This document shows positions 11,401-21,322 of a stretch of 64,000 bases of DNA, in pieces. This DNA is from Morchella semilibera. Its lineage: Eukaryota; Ascomycota; Pezizomycetes; Pezizales; Morchellaceae. Every line of letters starts with the position of its first letter. The first letter of the stretch is position 1. A program made the position numbers and the translations under genes. The stretch covers positions 926,668 to 990,667 of the forward strand of contig WBVU01000011.1 of assembly GCA_009192285.1 (NCBI GenBank). The letters run 5' to 3'. The notes beneath the pieces were generated by a model, which saw nothing but the letters and a program-made list of their open reading frames with translations, ran no database searches and had not been told where the DNA came from.

Positions 11401-11944
11401 TCTGGGAGGCCAAGGGGGTTATGACGTCCCTAAGGCCCTCGCACGCCTAAGCAAGTTCAGAGATGTGCTTGTCCCCGAGATGGTTATCCTTTACGGAAAA
11501 GAGGCCCGTCACGAGGACGCTATCCGGTTACTCACACATGGTTTAAAAGACTTCGACACAGCTATCAACTACTGTCTCTTTGGCGGGCTTAGCATCTTCC
11601 AAACGCGTAAGGTAATCACCGATCGCGAGGAGCAAAAGACATTGTTTGCAGTACTTTTAGGGGAGTTTTTGAAGTTGGAGGACTATGATGATCGATTAGA
11701 ACAAACGAGGATGTTACTAGAAAGATTCGGCGGGTGGTTAGATTTAGCGTATGTTTTAGAGGTTATACCTGAGAGTTGGAGCGTTGAAACATTGTCGGGT
11801 TTCTTATTAAGCGCATTGAGGCAGATGGTTAGGGAGAAGGCGGAGGTGAGCATTTTAAGAGGACTAAGGATAAGCGAAAACCTGAAGGTTGAGGGTGCAT
11901 TTGTGAGTAAATGCGATGAGATAGGTCCTAAGATTGACAAGTGA
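8423..11944 (+). CDS. VPS3: CORVET tethering subunit Vps3 (TGFBRAP1/Vps39-like)
   Basis: Large single-exon gene, 1173 residues from the MERLPNTPVVGPYML start at 8423; an in-frame ATG at 8324 would add 33. Vps3 is the Rab5-effector subunit of CORVET, which tethers early endosomes; its paralog Vps39/Vam6 serves HOPS at the vacuole. An N-terminal CNH/beta-propeller region (ITCLEAWEQNLYVGTSAHEILHF; SRACVLSSTGFLSFYTLPEF) is split by a disordered Ser/Pro insert around residues 235-400. The C-terminal half is alpha-solenoid with Vps39 domain 1 and 2 features (GGLLLLGEFLRL, FREVLGTWKRI, PEMVILYGKEARHEDAIRLL). Vps3 is preferred over Vps39 because of this N-terminus; the family level is secure, the paralog less so. 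The 3.5 kb frame has no interruption. Confidence 0.85.
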   Translation: MERLPNTPVVGPYMLQELVEDLPLDTPENDHVDITCLEAWEQNLYVGTSAHEILHFVSIPPTPAPVSSSEPPKPVYILASRLQPPSTRTEASMHIKQILIIPNVSRACVLSSTGFLSFYTLPEFSPVSGAKLKEASFIGALDLDEEEYERRGGGISDERGKQVIVLAKQCLRIIRVGSSVRQIKPIELPTAPIKAVRRGVIACIANTENYALIDTEQVRQIPLFPISSSLGDEPSPSNPPSSPPPPPPPPPAPAPTMERSASSSSAPMSRTPSGSHPPRTSSLSGNRERRNSSAAMTREPSTGAPHIRSSSASNIGLGRPGSRASGTRAKTPSRLSVPGASTSRPTSPAPVSPNSPQPISPTSHIPGPSGGSRRASNASSAIPSPSLGPSRSKTSTPVPVIPNRPLLPHIASPNSNEFLLTTGTRWEDPGVGLFVSDEGDVTRGTISFEKYPEDILIQGSWVIAIIPDRGIEVQRWDLDDGDAEEEDRKGMLEMDLDGSRLGIKEVNSLDGSVVGGVVAKLRLERISLKPEAENDGNSRDLERREIEEKVIAGRISTVDSRAVVFKGKKIWVLVQSPLALRLDSKLPMVTAETLDETPKTRVQNILKILRKVDAIEPSTEREFHEAAYIRQKGGLLLLGEFLRLQSFEGTGIEQQDVIMTEEALIESALDPRLVLALFGGDFMNDIVVNSGGIWVYGGIKQVFNAISGTRPEGAFRRDTLLLLKRYLVVWKRKKGFGSIADEKEIFATVDIALIRVILVLDSPEYLPQRGTTLVPEGNVRMELYTLVERDVEDFDGTAKLLNDFGRLYVLSILLQSKKLFREVLGTWKRILEEGDATGEFGDGEERVKKYLLALKDRELVEEFGKWLAARNPRLGVQVFSDEKARIKFEPAKVLEILKEFSPTAVRGYVESLVEKGNTEYADDLIFLYLDDLINVLDTSPSACERLQDSYESYRALISPKPTYREFIIDNSSPAFENDGQNNWWRDRVRFLELLGGQGGYDVPKALARLSKFRDVLVPEMVILYGKEARHEDAIRLLTHGLKDFDTAINYCLFGGLSIFQTRKVITDREEQKTLFAVLLGEFLKLEDYDDRLEQTRMLLERFGGWLDLAYVLEVIPESWSVETLSGFLLSALRQMVREKAEVSILRGLRISENLKVEGAFVSKCDEIGPKIDK

Positions 11945-12409
11945 TTTATGGAAACTATGGGTATTTATAGTAGACATGGCTGTTTTTCTTTAATTCCTAA
12001 GGCCCTTCTTCAAGGACCCTTAGGTGAGGGGTTAATTGTCAAAATTCAAAAATCGTGCTTTAAACTATAAAGCATTACTCTAGTGACGACTAAGTTCTCC
12101 AAAGTACATCTAGTAACCCATATTGCGTAGGTCATATAAGCCTCGTGATCATATCATTTACTATATTTTACAACCCACCCCGTGGTTTTAACAGCTCTCC
12201 GTAGGTTTCATGCAGTTATTCTATAGGAAGAACTTTAGGCCCTTGCGCCAGCACGTACTCACACTATATCACTCGGATTCGTTCCTCGCCAATGTCACGT
12301 GAATTCGACAGGGTATTGTGTGGGTCACGTGTCTTAGTTTTCCATCTGTAGGGGCGAGGAGAAATCTCATCTTTTCATAGGTTAACATCAAACCAAGAAC
12401 ACCTTCACC
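11945..12409 (+). promoter_or_regulatory. VPS3-MGM101 spacer with two GTCACGTG sites
   Basis: 465 bp with no gene. Two copies of the E-box octamer GTCACGTG lie at 12294-12301 and 12324-12331, 30 bp apart and about 80-115 bp upstream of the MGM101 start. CACGTG is the core for Cbf1-type bHLH factors, which control methionine and respiratory genes in other ascomycetes. Use here is inferred. Confidence 0.6.
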
Positions 12410-13280
12410 ATGAGTTTTATTGCACGGAGGACCGTTTCGCGTCGCCTTGGCTCAGTAAATTCAATTTTCCAACCCCGCACTTCTGCTACCTTCCTCCTTC
12501 CACGATTCGTTACCACTGTTGCTCCCACTGATGGGCCTGCGGCAAACTCTAAACCCGAGAAGATCCTGAGTTCAGGTCTCAAAGACGCTCCTGATCTTAT
12601 CATTGATGACGGTCTTAGTCCCGAAAAGATTGATTGGTCGAAATCATTCCATGGATTGTCGGTAGAACCATTCAGTAAAGAGACTGCAGATGTACTGCTC
12701 GCTCCTCTGGATCCAGAAGATGTAGAAGTCAAACCTGGTACCAAATTTCTTTTTAAATTAACTTTACTAGAAAGAGTAACTAACGCTTCTACTATTGTTT
12801 ACAGACGGAATCATTTACCTTCCCGAGATCAAGTACCGCAGAATTCTGAATAAGGCATTTGGTCCAGGTGCATGGGGCCTAGCACCGCGTGGAGAGACAA
12901 TTGTAACGGATAAGGCTGTTACAAGAGAATATGCTCTTGTTTGTCATGGAAGGTACAATTTTTATTCGCACCCCTAGAGCTCTTAGGATTTAATTGACCT
13001 TTGAGATAGATTAGTATCGGTTGCACGCGGCGAGCAGGACTACTTTGACCCCAGCGGAATCCCGACAGCGACGGAAGGCTGCAAGTCCAATGCACTGATG
13101 CGGTGTTGCAAAGATCTTGGTATCGCCAGTGAGCTATGGGATCCTCGTTGGATTAGGAACTTCAGGAAGAAGTATTGCGATGAGAAGTTTGGGGAACACC
13201 AGCTGACCAAGAAGAAAAAGAAGCTCTGGGTAAAGAAGGGGGATACACTAGAGTATCCGTACAAAGTTTGTGGGTTTTAA
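12410..13280 (+). CDS. MGM101: Mitochondrial genome maintenance protein Mgm101
   Basis: Rad52-like single-strand annealing protein of mitochondrial nucleoids, needed for repair and inheritance of mtDNA. Three exons: 12410-12737, 12805-12952 and 13010-13280; total 747 nt, 248 residues. The N-terminal ~35 residues are basic and Ser/Thr-rich ([18 protein letters not shown]), a mitochondrial targeting signal. The conserved core has [41 protein letters not shown] and [18 protein letters not shown], ending in KKLWVKKGD...YPYKVCGF. This is a full-length match to the family. A small GC-AG-free gene with clean GT-AG introns. Confidence 0.95.
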
Positions 13281-13450
13281 GATTGATTAGGCTTGTCATT
13301 CTATGTCCGAAAGGTTCTATTTTTCTCTTTCCTTTCTTGTTTCTGTAGGATAAGGCTGTCCGGGGGTAAGAGACTAGATGTACACCGAAATTCCCCTCAT
13401 TGATAAAAAAATTTAAAGAGTATCATTTTACATTGAAAGTCATGTTACAT

Positions 13451-14583
13451 TTAAACCTTTGACGTTACGGCATAGTGATAACCTGGCCTGGCAAGGTCAG
13501 CCCTGATTTTATAACTATCCTCTGCGTCTTCCAGGATCTGGAGGTCAATTTCCCCAATCACCATCTGCTCACGGACCCCATCAGCCTTAACTATAGGCCC
13601 CATCAACGGCATGGTAATTTGCGACAACCCAGCAAATTCACTTCCCTCGCGGCCACCAGCATTGGAGAAGATGATGGCAGAAACATTTTCAAAAGCTCTT
13701 GACACTACTATTGACTGTAAAAATACTGCTTCCGAGTCTGGATTCCAGTGGAAGCCGGTTTCATTTATTAGTGTCCCTTAGAAGCATAATCAGTATCAAA
13801 ACACTGCTTGCCCATTTTACAGAGAGGGTAAATATAAGGGTCTTTACAGAATGTCGGGATGATTATTATTCTTGCGCCTTGGGTTATAAGGGCTCTAAAT
13901 GCCTCTGGGACTATGGGCGTATGTAAGCTACTGGAAATAATGTAATTAGCTGGTATTAGGATGCTTACAGGCAAGGTCCCAGCATATCAGAAGTCCGACC
14001 TTTCCAAGTGGGGTCTCTATAACGGAATGTGGGTTGTGCCCAGCAGCCTCGAGGTGACCTCTCTCCGTATGCCTTGGTTTTCTCAGCATTGGTACCAAAC
14101 TGTTAGACAAGGAAGCCACGCTAAATATTTACCACAGGTTCTTTTTTGTATAAGATCCTAACACCTCGCCTGTATTTGATATGAAATAGGCAATGTTATA
14201 TAGCATCTCCTTGCCGTTCTCCTCGTCTGGAGAGGTGTGTTTCTCCACAATTGTCCCAGGAACGATATTGATGTTGTATTCTTTTGCCAACTCCTACACC
14301 GGAACCCTCAGCAGGATGAAACATAAGTTTAGAGATGAAAGGGGAGCCTCACGCAGAATTTTGTCAAATATGTCCTGTCATCAGCAGCATCTGCAAAATG
14401 TGGGTCGTTTGGTACCCAGCTTGTTAGACAATACTCTGGAAGTACAGCTAGCTCTGCCCCATCTGTTGCGGCTTGCTGTATGAAAGCTCTGGCGCGTTGG
14501 AAGTTCGCCTCCATCTGCATGGGCTCCGGGTGTAACTGAATTACAGCGCATTTAAACTTTCTGGCGGTCATTCTAGCTTTCAA
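13451..14583 (-). CDS. Nitrilase-superfamily carbon-nitrogen hydrolase
   Basis: Five exons: 14583-14353, 14293-14133, 14072-13969, 13910-13848 and 13776-13451; 885 nt, 294 residues (290 if the second ATG at 14571 is used, which also looks plausible). The Glu-Lys-Cys triad is visible: Glu in [12 protein letters not shown], Lys in GSYTKKNLW and Cys in [18 protein letters not shown] second conserved block is [11 protein letters not shown]...[15 protein letters not shown]. The Trp of KKNLW and the Trp of PTFWTL are split by introns. The family hydrolyses amides, nitriles or carbamoyl groups; the substrate cannot be told here. Divergent from eIF3l; convergent with MGM101, whose stop lies only 170 bp away. 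Confidence 0.88.
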
Positions 14584-14943
14584 TACGGGGCTGAGGGGTC
14601 TAGTGAGGGGTCTGTATATCTAGAATACAGCACAACAGGTTCGTTCACGGGTTTGGGCCTGATATATATGCTTTGGGTTGAGATTAGGTCGCGTTATGTC
14701 AGGCTCCCGCGTCGCAAATTTCTCATAAGTATATTTACATGTAGTTACATACATACTAGTACTTGTAACCTATGATGCAATGGGTGTTGTCGAGCGACTG
14801 CAGGGCAAGCCCTAATTGCCCCACAGGGTGCTTGGCGAGGGGTTCCACGCAGACGCAGATCAGCGATAGCGGGAAAAAATAAATCAATACAGAACCTCAA
14901 ATTCCCCTCAATCACGACAACTTCATCATCTCTTTCTCACTAA
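14584..14943. promoter_or_regulatory. Shared divergent promoter, amidohydrolase / eIF3l
   Basis: 360 bp between the two starts. It contains a TACATGTA palindrome at 14736-14743 next to repeated TTACAT/TACATA words. No other recognisable site. Confidence 0.45.
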
Positions 14944-16695
14944 ATGCTGTCGGGACAGAGGACAAACGGCAGCAATATGCACGATTATGATGATGATGTT
15001 GACGACGAGGTTCTAGCCTCAACCATTGTTGAAGCCCTCCAAGAAGATGGGGAGTATGATGATATAGAACCAAGGTCTGGCGGCCTCCAGATTTCGGGAG
15101 ACGATATTCAACAGCGGCTAGCATCTGCCGCCCAGCCTTTGGAGTTTCAGGCGACGCTAGGCGCCCGATTTACAAGCTATGACAACTACTGCAGTCTCTT
15201 CCACTTCATTTTGAACTCTGATGGGCCAGTAGATCTCGAGCTCCCAACTGTGAGTTGATCTTGGGGTCTTTACGCGCTTTTTCTTTCTTCCTTTTTTTTG
15301 GTTCAGGGGCATTGGTATTCGCGATATTTGTTCGAGGGGTAGATTGGTAACAATTGAAGGACAGGAGAGCTAATGGTATGGTGGGGATAGTACTACTGGG
15401 CTTGGGATGTTATCGACGAGTTCATCTACCAGTTCAACAGCTTCTGTATCCACCGCAACAATGTCGCAAGGAAGGGGCAAAATGAAGAGGAGAAGCAATT
15501 GTTAAGGGACAACCCACAGACGTGGGGATGCTATAGTGTTCTCAATGTTCTCTACTCGTTGATCCAGCGGTCTCAAATGAATGAACAGCTCGCTGCTATC
15601 AAAAGAGGAGAGGATCCAAATGAGGTTGCTGGTGAATATGGCTCTCGCCAGCTTTACAGAATGCTGGGATACTTCAGTATTATCGGGCTCCTCCGTGTAC
15701 ACTGCCTTCTCGGCGACTTCACTCTCGCTTTAAAGACTTTGGATGACATTGAATTGAATAAGAAGGCAGTTTTTGCCAGAGTTATGGCCGCTCATTTTAC
15801 AACGTGAGTTTTGGGTGTCAAAATATGTCTCATAGATTTGGTTTCTAACAGTGGAAACAGATACTACTATGTTGGTTTCAGTTATATGATGATGCGCCGC
15901 TATGCCGACGCTATTAAGGCATTCTCTCACATTCTTGTCTATGTTTCCCGAACAAAAAACCTGGGAAAGAATGCCCAATTCGACTCTGTTAGTTTCCGGA
16001 AGTCCCTTGAAAGAGAGGTAATACTGACCTGGTATTTTATATAGATCACCAAGAAGAATGATCAGATGTATGCCCTGATTGCTATCTGCGTTGCTCTCTG
16101 CCCAACTCGTCTTGACGATACTATTCACGCTACCCTTCGTGAGAAATATGGCGATCAGTTCCAGCGTATGCAACGTGGAGGCCTTGACACCCTCCCTATC
16201 TTTGAGCAGCTCTTCAACTCTGCCTGTCCCAAGTTTATCTCTCCTATCCCCCCAGATTTCGATAAGCCAGAGAACAACATCGACCCTGCGCAACATCATC
16301 TTGCCTGCTTCATGTCTGATGTTAAGAATGCCATGCTCGGACCTACCCTGAAGAGCTTCCTTAAGCTTTACACCACCCAAGATTTGCACAAACTCGCTGG
16401 TCTCATTGATCTCAAGCCGGAGGATCTTAGGCGACAGTTGCTTGTTTACAAGCAGAGGAGCAGACAGACTAGGTGGAGCGAAGGTGGGCTTCTAGAGGGT
16501 GACATTGTCAACACTTCTGACTTGGACTTTGCTCTTGAAGGGGTAGGCTCCCCTAGTTCCTGCCTTGCAATAAATATAATTCCGAAACGAATACTAACAT
16601 GATCGTTGTACTAGGACTTGATCCACATCTCCGAGGCCAAGACTGGGCGAAAACTTGTAGACTGGTACCTGAGGAACCTTGCCAGAACTTACTAG
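14944..16695 (+). CDS. Eukaryotic translation initiation factor 3 subunit l
   Basis: Non-core eIF3 subunit (present in filamentous fungi and metazoa, absent from S. cerevisiae). Exon 1 is 14944-15249; exon 2 starts at 15391 (YYWAWDVIDEFIYQFNSF). Later short introns lie near 15805-15860, 15987-16045 and 16542-16615. Diagnostic stretches: FTSYDNYCSLFHFIL, QTWGCYSVLNVLYSLIQRSQMN, LYRMLGYFSIIGLLRVHCLLGD, YYYVGFSYMMMRRYADAI, YALIAICVALCP and the C-terminal PCI region (SFLKLYTTQDLHKLAGLIDL), ending in RKLVDWYLRNLARTY. Acidic N-terminus (YDDDVDDE). The acceptor at 15390 was chosen because it restores the family frame. About 465 residues, near family size. Confidence 0.93.
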
Positions 16696-17083
16696 ACAAT
16701 CTCGGACTGGAAGGCGCGGGAATAGGGCATAGAAGGAAACTAGTTTGATAAGGCCTGATTTACTTTCACGCCTTTTCAAACTCAAAACGTTAATGCATTT
16801 GGAGTGACAAAAATGGGATGGTTTGTTGGCGGCGGTGTCTCTGGATTGATTTTTCTTTTTTTTTATGTGGGAAACCTTGGTGCACGATATCAGTAAGGAA
16901 GAAAATTCAGCCGTGGGGAGAGTATTAGGTGCATTTCTGTCGATGCCCATGGGGTCTCACTTTTCTTGGTTTCTTGTGTGTACATTCGATAGGCGAATAT
17001 AAAGGTCGTTGTTTCTTCTAAGCTTATTTATATGCCAGTTTCACGCCATGAATCATGGGCTATCACTCGGGTCTCTAAATGTA

Positions 17084-17309
17084 CCCAAGGTGTCGGAAAG
17101 TGATGCACATTCGGTGGTTTCATAGCCACACGGGAACAAACCCCCACATTAGGCTATTTCAAGGTAAATATAAGTGTGCAGATACTCTTCATCAAGTATA
17201 TGCTTAGTACTTAGGTATGGTAGAGAAGTTCTGTACGATTTGGTTGTATTGTGATAAAGTATTTGGGCGTTGTCTGGTCAAAATGTGCATCACTTTCCAA
17301 CACCCTAGG
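17084..17309. mobile_element. Tc1/mariner-like MITE, TA target duplication
   Basis: 226 bp non-coding element. The left end (from 17084) reads CCCAAGGTGTCGGAAAGTGA and goes on to TGCACATT; the right end, read inward from 17309, is CCTAGGGTGTTGGAAAGTGA followed by TGCACATT. That is about 28 bp of terminal inverted repeat with three mismatches. Both ends abut a TA dinucleotide (17082-17083 and 17310-17311), the target duplication typical of Tc1/mariner. There is no transposase frame inside, so it depends on a partner elsewhere. Confidence 0.78.
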
Positions 17310-17419
17310 TACATCTTTCCCTCAAGGGTAAAGTGCTGTTTAATAAAAACCAAATGGTTTCTTGAGTTAAGAGCTGATGGTTGATTATCTTTGGCATTTC
17401 CCCCAAAGTTCTGGGGGGA

Positions 17420-17580
17420 CAAAAGAAACTGGTACACCTGGGATCACGGCTCAATCACCCAGGGACGTTCTCCACCCCCGGTTTGAACCCAGGACCTTCT
17501 GTTGCCGGGGCCAAACACACGGTGTTTGGACCGGCAGCGCAAGTGTGATATCCACTCGGCCACCGGCCTTATGGTGGAAA
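17420..17580 (-). mobile_element. tRNA-derived SINE head (Leu/Ser-type), minus strand
   Basis: On the minus strand an exact pol III A box TGGCCGAGTGG (complement of 17552-17562) is followed about 70 bp later by a B-box-like GGTTCAAACCG (complement of 17479-17489). TGGCCGAGTGG is the hallmark of class II tRNAs (Leu/Ser). The intervening segment does not fold into a normal tRNA and there is no matching acceptor stem, so a SINE or decayed tRNA relic is preferred over a working tRNA gene. Confidence 0.5.
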
Positions 17581-18447
17581 CTTCCCGCAACCCACATTTA
17601 AAGTTTATCTCACGACGTGGCAGCCAACGTTTTTGACCTTAACACCAAACATGCGGACCGTGCAGGCCGTTCTATATTATTTTACCCAGCGGAAGCTATC
17701 TACTAAAGCAGAGTATCTAGAGCAGAGCAGAGCAGAGTATGTAGATCATATTGCCCGGGCTGTGGGGCAGGCACACACGTACATGTAGTTTTAGTAGACG
17801 GCCATACGTAAGATGCTAAAAGCACCTCTTTCAATCTAAGTCCGCGCCCAATGGATCATCTATCCTGTCGTGTATGTAACGTAATACATGCATATGCCTG
17901 AGCCGAGTGATGCTTCATAATTATAGCCTCGTGCCAATTACGTACAAACAGCTTGCATGCTCACCGGTAACAGGAGATGGGGACGAACTTGCGACTTACA
18001 CGTGCCCTGTCCGGGCGGTGAAGTATTCCATTTCATGAAGAGGGCGCCTCGGTCAGGTTGCTTCTTTAGAAGGTTATGCATCAACTTCGAATTATAATCC
18101 GCAGCTGCAGAGTATACCCTTCTTAGAGGATCAATTATAGTGAATACACGTTGTAGAACCCACAATTGGTGCTCCGAAGGCGAGTCCTCAGGAGGGCTAA
18201 ACCTACACCCGCGAGATTTTAGTCGCCAGAGGTTTTTACATTACTGCTGATGTAGGTATAGTTCTGACTATGATAATTTTTTGGTGATGTTTTCACTAGT
18301 AATTCAATGTTAACTTTCATTTTCATTTGACCTTGATTACAGGCTACGAAAACTTATTAAAAGTAGCCACCTTGTGCTTCCTTCCAATTTCTCAAACTAA
18401 TTCTAATCCTCCGTATCATATCATCGCTTACCCAGTCGTATTTAAAG

Positions 18448-20843
18448 CTAAAAGCATTCATTGAGCCCATCATCGGGGGCTTTAATCGATGAAAGTAATT
18501 TCTCCACCTCCTTGGAGCTAATAACCCCGCCACCAATTTCAGGATTAGACACCTTAGGTTCTTGCACACGGCAACCCTCACTTTTTTCCGGGGAAGAATA
18601 GACTCTTTCAGGAGAATAATTGATAGAACTAGACCGAGGGCTAATAGGAAATGGTTTGCTCAAGTCTTCAAACATCCTGATAAGCTTCTCGGGCAAGGGG
18701 CGTGGTGGAGAGGGTACAATTGGAGAAGCAACAGGAAGTCTGGATGCTCTGGTCATACGGCGAGGGAAAAGACGATTAGGGGTCTCCTCAAGCGGGGCGC
18801 TATCCTTTTTGTTGCCCCACGAAATACTGGCCCTCTCTGATGTTTGCAAGGGCAACAATGGAGAGGGTGTTCTCGGTTCTACATCTTCTGCATCTGGATG
18901 GTAGATACAATGCATACTACCATTCTCAGAGACAGGAGAATCACGAAGAAGATGTTCTCTATCAGAAGATTGGGAGATGGGAGACGGCTTGGTTTATAAA
19001 GATCAGCGAGGTAGAATAGGAGGAATGAAGTACTAGGCATACCCAGCGAACAGCTCTCGTCGAACATGGCGATAACGATATGCCCCCATCATCCCGCCCT
19101 TCTTCGTTTACTGGTTTCATGACCTCTACGCCTTTTTCTGCCCATTTTCCCATAGAAAGCTTCCATTTACCCTCTTCATCACCTATTTGTTGTGGGCTTA
19201 TCAATTCAGGGATGCTATAGGCGTCATCAAATCCTTCCCAATGTTTGCAGTTATCGCTACCTTCAGAATCGTATTGGACCCCTCCCTTCCCTGGTGACAT
19301 CTCAAGATTACCAAAATTGTAATCCTGCTTCAAAGTTGAGGGTGATCCTTGAAGGGGCTGAGCCTCGGTTGGTGGGGGGGTTACGCTTCCTTGTCCATCT
19401 GATTCTATGCTTCTATCAAGAAGGTTTGGTCTTGAAATATGATTTCCCAATCCCCACCTTTGTAGCTTATCGAGGCGTGGCCGCTCAAGTGGTTCAAGGC
19501 GCGGAGTACCCATCCAGTGTAGATCACTAACCACCACTGGTCTAAAGTTCTCAGACTTTGATTGATCTTCGTTTTCGACTTTTTCAAGTGATCCTTTCAG
19601 TTTCATTTCAGCAATCAAATCCTTATATTTGCGATTCCACCCAATTGTCATGGAAGTTTCTTTGTGAAATTCAAAGGGCGACAAGTTGTCTGTCTTTTGG
19701 GAAGAACAATGTTCAGATATTGATGATAAATTGGCGGATGGTTTATCCCGAAGGTCTGAGGAAAATAATTTCCTCTCCAGTTTAGGGGAAACACCTGAAG
19801 TACAATCTTCGAGATGATATCCCATGTGTTGAGCATTGCCTATCCTTGTCTTAATCGACCCAGTGATCCCTAGGATATGGGTATTTCCTATATCGTCCGC
19901 AACAAACATCCTATCAGAGGACATCATTTGGCCTGAAAAATTCGCCCCCCGCAACCTAGTGCGCAGAGAATCGTCTCTAGTAGAGACCCACACTGTATCA
20001 GACGCAGGAGAGGGCCAGCGCTTAGGAGAAGGCATATGTTCATCGGGGAATTCAATTCCACCGGGAGAAAGTTCAAGTGGGCTTGGAGTATCTCTCTTCG
20101 CCTCCTCAACTGACCAATGGGGAGAAATCTCTCTCCTTGAAAAATCAAAGGCCTTATGCTCTGGTGCCCTCTGAGCCTCGTCAATGGGAACAATGCTCTC
20201 TGCTGAGCGATAGCTTGGAGAGGAGGATCGGCTCGCGCTATCCCCCAGAGAAGTATGTCTAGATACCCCAACAGAAAGGCCAGAGTATCCTCCTGTACAA
20301 CGTGAGATGTCCATAGTAATACTAGAGATATCATGGTTTATCCCTAGAGATGATAGGTGGTGTTTTCTACCTGTGTTTCCACGATTCAAGCCTGCATCGT
20401 CACTGAAATCAGAGATAAAGCTCCTTCGTCGTGGATTCAAAGCCTTCGCCTCGGGGGATAAATATCGGTAACCGTTATCCTCACTATATATGTGATTAAT
20501 AGTTTGACTATAGAGAATGGGATACTAACCAGCTAGAACGAGCAGGATCCAACCTTTCCTGTATACCAATAAAGGCGGCAAAGCTTTCTGCCACGGATTG
20601 TAAGACTTCTTGGAGGGAAAATATATCCAGGCCATCATGAGCAGAATCGTAAATGAGCCAGACACAAAGGATAGTTATTGCTAGAAGCCTTCGCATAGAT
20701 TTAGATGATAGCTTCATAGGAAGAGCCTTGGGAACATACCCAGATACCAGTAATAAGCCGCAGAAGACAAACAAAACAAGAAAAGAAACCAAGAAACCTG
20801 TCAAAAGACTTGGATATGGTATACAGAAATGAGTGTCATTCAT
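18448..20843 (-). CDS. Unrecognised membrane protein with long disordered tail
   Basis: I do not recognise this protein. Exon 1 (20843 to about 20529) encodes an N-terminus with two likely membrane spans: LLTGFLVSFLVLFVFCGLLL at residues ~13-32 and RLLAITILCVWLIYD at ~51-66, then a short helical stretch (LQEVLQSVAESFAAFIG). An intron with TATATAG acceptor near 20485 leads to exon 2 (NPRRRSFISDF...), over 450 residues of Ser/Pro-rich disorder. A downstream frame ending at 18448 (PDAEDVEPRTPSPLLPLQ...KVSNPEIGGGVISSKEVEKLL) looks like a third exon. The junction near 19070-18960 is unclear: the obvious GTATGC donor is phase 0 and the TGATAG acceptor needs phase 2; a weaker GTTATC donor would fit. 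Otherwise exon 2 simply ends at 18962. Divergent from the RRM gene. Confidence 0.55.
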
Positions 20844-21322
20844 GTTGGCTGGATTAGTTGCAGTAATGGTTGATAATAAACGTGGTTGAGGGGATGCTGG
20901 ATACCAAAATGAATATAGCGAGTGAGTGAGTAGAATATCTACAGTAGATGTAGTTAGAAGAAAGCTACATATGTATATATACCACGACGGATGACAACTT
21001 GAAGGGTACTCTGGTTAACAAAAAGCACTAGTTCTATTTGGGCCAGTAAGTACCCTACATGTGCCCTGCTTCACCTATTATCACTCTATAAAGCCGGGTA
21101 ACTAATGCCCAGCCTTTAACTTAGTGGGCCTAAATAACTCTGGGGTGGCCGTCCAGGCGGCTCTCATTCCTCCAGCCAACGACGGTTGCGGAATTTCTTA
21201 AAATCAACCACAACATTACCTCCCCCCCCCCTCCCCCTTCAAAGTTTAACGCGCCCAGATAAAACATCGTCAGCACTGAGTTCGGCTTCTCTCCACCCGT
21301 AACCTTCAACCAAGTTTCAGAT
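20844..21322. promoter_or_regulatory. Divergent promoter, membrane protein / RRM gene
   Basis: 479 bp between facing-away starts. AT-rich TATGTATATATA near 20970 and a C-rich run at 21222-21238 close to the RRM start. Nothing else recognised. Confidence 0.45.

Larger units (their letters stand above)
16696..18447. other. 1.75 kb intergenic region with transposon debris
   Basis: No coding sequence recognised. It holds a TA-flanked inverted-repeat element (17084-17309), a tRNA-like SINE head on the minus strand (about 17420-17580) and a short GAGCA repeat near 17718-17738. A TACATGTA site lies at 17780. The rest looks unstructured. Confidence 0.7.
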
